Source: an uncultured Phascolarctobacterium sp.
Lineage (GTDB): Bacteria > Bacillota > Negativicutes > Acidaminococcales > Acidaminococcaceae
Reading direction: 5' to 3'
Assembly (NCBI GenBank): GCA_900545535.1
Contig: UQZN01000008.1
Location: forward strand, 45,463-109,462
Length of the DNA: 64,000 nt
The notes under the pieces were generated by a model, which did no database searches, was not told the origin of the DNA, and was given only the letters and a program-made list of their open reading frames with translations. This document shows, piece by piece, positions 61,157 through 64,000 of the stretch (position 1 is its first letter; each line of letters opens with the position of its first letter). A program made the translations under genes and the position numbers.

Positions 61157-61939
61157 TTATAACAGCTTATCCAAGCCGTAGGTCAAACCAACTTTATCCA
61201 TCATCTTGCGGCAGCCCAGCATCACGCCCGGCATATAGCATTCGCGGTTCACCGGCTCATTGCTGATGCGCAGAGTCTCGCCCTGACTGCCGAAAATGAC
61301 CTCCTGCGAAGCTACATAGCCAGGCAGACGGACACTGTGGATCTTCATGCCTTCATAATCAGCGCCGCGAGCACCTGCCAGCAGCTCTTTTTCTTCAGGA
61401 TGGCCCTGATGCATTTCCTTACGCACCTCGGCGATCTTCTGAGCTGTGATCACAGCCGTACCGGAAGGCGCATCAAGCTTTTTGTCATGATGACGCTCAA
61501 TGATCTCGACATTAGGAAAATATTTCGCCGCCTCACAGGCCAGCTTGATCATCAGTATCGCGCCCAAAGCAAAATTCGGAGCGATCAGAATACCTGTATT
61601 ATTAGCTTTAGCCAGCTCGTCCAGCTCTGCCAGATCAGCCTCGCTGAACCCGGTCGTACCAACCACTGCACGTACACCAGCTGCCAGCACCGTCCGCAGC
61701 GAACCCATCACCACATCAGGACGGGTAAAATCAACAACTACATCAGGCTTTACTACCATCAGCTTTGCTTTAAGATCAGTAGCCACTGCCATCTGATTAC
61801 CGTTTTTAACCGGGATCATTTTATCAGCGCCAAAAGCATCGACTGCGGCAACAAGCTCCATATCCTCCTGTTCCAGCACAGTTTTTACGACTTCACTGCC
61901 CATGCGGCCCAAAGCGCCATTTACTAAAACCTTAATCAT
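61157..61939 (-). CDS. dapB: 4-hydroxy-tetrahydrodipicolinate reductase
   Basis: DapB reduces the DapA product to tetrahydrodipicolinate. The protein (260 residues from ATG 61939) begins MIKVLVNGALGRMG, with VDFTRPD, GTTGFSEADL and the ERHHDKKLDAPSGTA motif containing the catalytic His and Lys. The open frame extends upstream to 62098 through the terminator and riboswitch, but AAGGAG before ATG 61939 fixes the start. It leads dapB-asd-lysC-dapA-CGGC. Confidence 0.97.
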   Translation of the reverse strand: MIKVLVNGALGRMGSEVVKTVLEQEDMELVAAVDAFGADKMIPVKNGNQMAVATDLKAKLMVVKPDVVVDFTRPDVVMGSLRTVLAAGVRAVVGTTGFSEADLAELDELAKANNTGILIAPNFALGAILMIKLACEAAKYFPNVEIIERHHDKKLDAPSGTAVITAQKIAEVRKEMHQGHPEEKELLAGARGADYEGMKIHSVRLPGYVASQEVIFGSQGETLRISNEPVNRECYMPGVMLGCRKMMDKVGLTYGLDKLL

Positions 61940-61961
61940 TAATTTCACGCTCCTTATAAAA

Positions 61962-61993
61962 ATCAAAAACCGTTGAGAGCAATACTCAACGGT
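61962..61993 (-). terminator. Attenuator terminator of the lysine riboswitch
   Basis: On the minus strand ACCGTTGAG (61985-61993) pairs with CTCAACGGT (61969-61977) and TTTTG-TTTTT follows. It lies between the lysine aptamer and the dapB start, so it is the expression platform: lysine binding is expected to favour termination. Confidence 0.88.
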
Positions 61994-62027
61994 CGACAGC
62001 ATTGTTACAAGATAAATATAACTGCAT

Positions 62028-62189
62028 AGTTGAGATAGCCCTCCGCCCATAAGGCGACAGTCCGGCGGTTTTTTACCGACGGCCCAGCATAACCGCATGG
62101 CTGCCGTTATACTTCGGCGGTTACCCTTTCCTTCGTTTCAGCGATCCCTCTCCGCGAAGTACTCTTGCTTTCCACTCCTCTATCTAAGA
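62028..62189 (-). ncRNA. Lysine riboswitch (L box) upstream of dapB
   Basis: The minus strand contains the paired L-box ends: GATAGAGGAGTGGAAAGC (62167-62184) with AAGAGTA next to it, and GGAGGGCTATCTCA near 62031-62044. In the middle are a GAAGGAAAGGGTAACCGCCG segment and further hairpin arms. These conserved blocks, their order and their position before a dap/lysC operon fit the class; the exact ends are approximate. Lysine binding should turn off lysine and diaminopimelate synthesis. Confidence 0.93.
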
Positions 62190-62205
62190 ATATTTTATTA
62201 GATTT

Positions 62206-62234
62206 ATTATATCTCTGCGCTATACAGTTGTCAA
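62206..62234 (-). promoter_or_regulatory. Consensus promoter of the lysine riboswitch operon
   Basis: On the minus strand TTGACA (62229-62234) and TATAAT (62206-62211) are exact consensus with a 17-base spacer. The predicted start near 62199 is about 10 bases before the riboswitch. Confidence 0.9.
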
Positions 62235-62346
62235 ACAAAAACGTTAAATTTCTGTAAAATATAACTTTTTTTACTTTTTTTGTAACAAAAGACGATTTAA
62301 GACCGCTATCACGGTTTAAAATCCGGCAGGCAAATTTTTTCCCAAA

Positions 62347-62396
62347 CTCCTCCAGGCTCCTTCAATCTCCTTCGATCTCCTCAAATTTCCTCATTT
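62347..62396 (+). repeat. Five 10-nt CTCC-type direct repeats upstream of the MATE gene
   Basis: Five tandem 10-base units start at 62347, 62357, 62367, 62377 and 62387, with CTCCTCCAGG, CTCCTTCAAT, CTCCTTCGAT, CTCCTCAAAT and TTCCTCATTT. The period equals about one helical turn, and the minus strand carries a series of AGGAG-like words. They lie just upstream of the MATE promoter candidate and have no coding role. Confidence 0.7.
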
Positions 62397-62448
62397 GCTT
62401 TAATATTACCGGTAAGATAGGATATAGATACAGGAACTTGCGCAAGTT
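62395..62448 (+). promoter_or_regulatory. MATE promoter candidate with a downstream palindrome
   Basis: TTGCTT (62395-62400) and TAGGAT (62418-62423) are 17 bases apart and form a weak promoter; a TATAGA at 62423 is an alternative -10. AACTTGCGCAAGTT at 62435-62448 is a perfect 14-bp palindrome between the -10 and the ribosome binding site, a typical position for a repressor operator. Confidence 0.5.
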
Positions 62449-62466
62449 TCAGAAAGGGTGTCCCAA

Positions 62467-63804
62467 ATGTACAGCAAAATCAATGTAAAACAAAGTTTCT
62501 CGGACTTCATCTTATATATTTTCCCGTCCGTAGTTACCATGGTGCTGGTATCGTTCTATTCGGCGATCGACAGCTGGTTCCTGGCACAATACGTATCAAC
62601 TAACGCCATGGCCGCAATCAGCATCGTCCTGCCTTACTCCAATCTTATCTGGGGTCTGGCCGTCATGTTTACCTGCGGCTCCTGTGCTCTGGTAGGCATC
62701 AAGCTGGGCGAAGGCAAACGCCATCTGGCCAATACCTACTTCACTTCGATGTTCTGGTTCCTGACGGGATTTACGGTGATTTTTGCAATCGTCGCTTACC
62801 TGAACATGGACCGCATTATTTATTCCTTAGGTTCTACAGCGCTGCTGTTTGAAGATTGTAAAACATACCTCAAATATATGATTTTAGGTACGCCGATCCT
62901 GGCAGTCAAACTGTTCCTCGAATATTACATTCGTCTTGACGGCAGACCTGCCTATTCGCTGGCGATGTCTTTAACAGGCTTCATCCTCAACATCGCCCTC
63001 GACTATTATACGATCGTGGTTCTGGGCTGGGGCGTTTTCGGTGCTTCGCTTTCCACTATCACCTCTATCGCCGTTTCTACGCTGATGGGTCTGGCTTATT
63101 TCAAGATCTACGAAACGAACCTGCGCTTTACCAAATTCCACTGGAACAAATGGTATTTTATCAAATCCAGCTTCAACGGCGCCGGTGAAATGCTCACCGA
63201 GCTGTCCTCGGGTATCGTAACGATCTTCTTCAATATCGCCATTATCAAGTTTGCCGGTGAAGACGGCGTTGCGGCAATGGCCGTCAATATCAATATCTTT
63301 TACTTCCTCATCAGTATCTATCTTGGTATCGCCACCGGCGCGCAGCCGGTCATCAGTTATGCTTACGGCGCGCAAAACAAAAAACGTCTCAGCGAGATCA
63401 TCGACCACTGTAAAAAAGCGATTTTATTTGGTTCGCTGGCAGTTTTCACTCTGGCCCGTTTTTACGGCAGCAGTATTATCGCCTGGTACATCGGTGATAA
63501 TCAACAGGTTATCGACCTGGCGGTACACGGTTTCAGAATGTTCTCCTACTGCTTTATCTTCCTGGGCTTCAACATCTTTATCGCCGGCTTCTACACCGCT
63601 ATCGGCAACGGCCTGATCGCCGGTATCATCTCGTTGCTGCGTTCGCTGGTCTTTGTACTGGCAGCCCTGTTTACGCTGCCTTCACTGATAGGTATCAACG
63701 GGATCTGGCTGTCCATACCTTTTGCAGAACTGGCAACGATGATCATTTCGATAGTCTTTTATCTGATGTTCATCAACAGCTATTTTAAAAAGCTGGCCGA
63801 ATAA
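62467..63804 (+). CDS. MATE-family efflux transporter
   Basis: The 445-residue inner-membrane protein has about 12 helices in two related halves, with family features such as YSAIDSWFLAQYVSTNAMAAI in helix 1-2 and GAQPVISYAYGAQN in the second half. MATE proteins export cationic drugs or metabolites using a Na+ or H+ gradient; the substrate is unknown. ATG 62467 with AGAAAGGG at 62451-62458 is preferred to GTG 62458, which overlaps that site. Third-position GC is higher than in the first half of the window, as is also true of pepA and the lysine genes. Confidence 0.93.
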   Translation: MYSKINVKQSFSDFILYIFPSVVTMVLVSFYSAIDSWFLAQYVSTNAMAAISIVLPYSNLIWGLAVMFTCGSCALVGIKLGEGKRHLANTYFTSMFWFLTGFTVIFAIVAYLNMDRIIYSLGSTALLFEDCKTYLKYMILGTPILAVKLFLEYYIRLDGRPAYSLAMSLTGFILNIALDYYTIVVLGWGVFGASLSTITSIAVSTLMGLAYFKIYETNLRFTKFHWNKWYFIKSSFNGAGEMLTELSSGIVTIFFNIAIIKFAGEDGVAAMAVNINIFYFLISIYLGIATGAQPVISYAYGAQNKKRLSEIIDHCKKAILFGSLAVFTLARFYGSSIIAWYIGDNQQVIDLAVHGFRMFSYCFIFLGFNIFIAGFYTAIGNGLIAGIISLLRSLVFVLAALFTLPSLIGINGIWLSIPFAELATMIISIVFYLMFINSYFKKLAE

Positions 63805-63825
63805 ATAAAATATTATCTGACATAC

Positions 63826-63857
63826 AAAAGCTCTGCCTGCACAAGGCAGGGCTTTTG
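63826..63857 (+). terminator. Terminator after the MATE gene
   Basis: AAAAGCTCTGCCT (63826-63838) pairs with AGGCAGGGCTTTT (63844-63856) with one T-G pair and the arm ends in T residues. Confidence 0.8.
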
Positions 63858-64000
63858 CTGTTAAAAGACTGCCTAAAAAATTTCTTTTGTTTGATAATTT
63901 ATATTTCACTGTGATTTACCACCCTTTTTCAAAACAGCCCGCCTACTATGCAGGTACTTACTACGTTAGTATAACTATGATTTCTTTTTAAAATTTCTTT
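63858..64000. other. Intergenic end of the window, nothing recognised
   Basis: The last 143 bases are AT-rich and hold no open frame of note, tRNA or convincing promoter. They probably belong to an upstream region of a gene beyond the window. Confidence 0.4.

Noticed and set aside
61940..62098. N-terminal extension of DapB to 62098
   Set aside because: It is translated from the attenuator and the riboswitch; AAGGAG and the MIKVLVNGALGRMG start at 61939 are decisive.
1..64000. CRISPR arrays, insertion sequences, integrases, attachment sites and toxin-antitoxin pairs
   Set aside because: No regularly spaced repeats of CRISPR type, no transposase or integrase motif, and no flanking repeats were seen. 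The only short tandem array is the 10-nt repeat at 62347, which lacks spacers.

Overview
The window reads as chromosomal DNA of a diderm Firmicute, most likely class Negativicutes; a relative of Phascolarctobacterium or Acidaminococcus would fit, but that is inference. The supports are: an IspH-ribosomal protein S1 fusion in the cmk-plsC-ispH/rpsA-der-plsY neighbourhood; a phosphatidylethanolamine pathway (psd, pssA) that suits an outer-membrane organism; Firmicute-type RNase J, LexA and Asp23 families; and NfnAB, PduL and a TAXI-type TRAP transporter, which suit an anaerobic organic-acid fermenter. No phage, insertion sequence, CRISPR array or clear horizontally acquired block was seen.

Layout. 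From 1 to about 32.6 kb every supported gene is on the + strand. The order is: lipid, isoprenoid and translation housekeeping (1-8.5 kb); a threonine operon led by an ACT-domain regulator (8.6-11.4 kb); tRNA-Pro, a zinc-knuckle protein and RF3 (11.4-13.8 kb); a CitA/DcuS-type two-component system and a TagA/WecG glycosyltransferase (13.9-17 kb); phosphatidylethanolamine synthesis and a membrane glycosyltransferase (17-19.7 kb); a purine-thioether salvage operon ending in NfnAB (19.8-27.8 kb); PduL plus two paralogous exported proteins (28-31.4 kb); and lexA. Two strong hairpins separate this block from minus-strand genes. From 32.7 to 48 kb these are a Met-gamma-lyase-like enzyme, HflX, a DEAD-box helicase, CinA, RimO, a lone substrate-binding protein, YgiQ, RodZ, FtsK and RNase J. 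A TAXI TRAP operon follows (48.2-51.7 kb), then a divergent small EF-hand-like protein and a DUF3870/P-loop-Asp23/PHP/PepA cluster (52-56 kb), an NlpC/P60 protein, and a lysine-pathway operon dapB-asd-lysC-dapA-CGGC controlled by a lysine riboswitch with a downstream attenuator (57.5-62.2 kb). A + strand MATE exporter closes the window.

How the genes work together. The 19.8-27.8 kb operon can be read as a route for the adenosyl by-products of S-adenosylmethionine: deamination of methylthioadenosine or S-adenosylhomocysteine (MtaD), phosphorolysis by a phosphorylase whose base pocket looks 6-oxopurine type, isomerisation by MtnA, and carbon recovery by a class II aldolase, with AhcY dealing with the homocysteine branch. 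The later enzymes of the aerobic methionine salvage pathway are absent here, which favours an aldolase (DHAP) shunt.

The most unusual items are a complete JAMM metal motif in the N-terminal extension of HflX, a P-loop domain fused to an Asp23-like domain and overlapping a DUF3870 gene, a terminator-like hairpin at the start of the DUF1850 gene inside the TRAP operon, an inverted repeat bracketing the -10 element of the threonine-operon regulator, and five 10-nt phased CTCC-type repeats before the MATE gene. Start codons were adjusted where a Shine-Dalgarno sequence clearly selected another start. All functional calls rest on motif recognition by eye; no database search was run.
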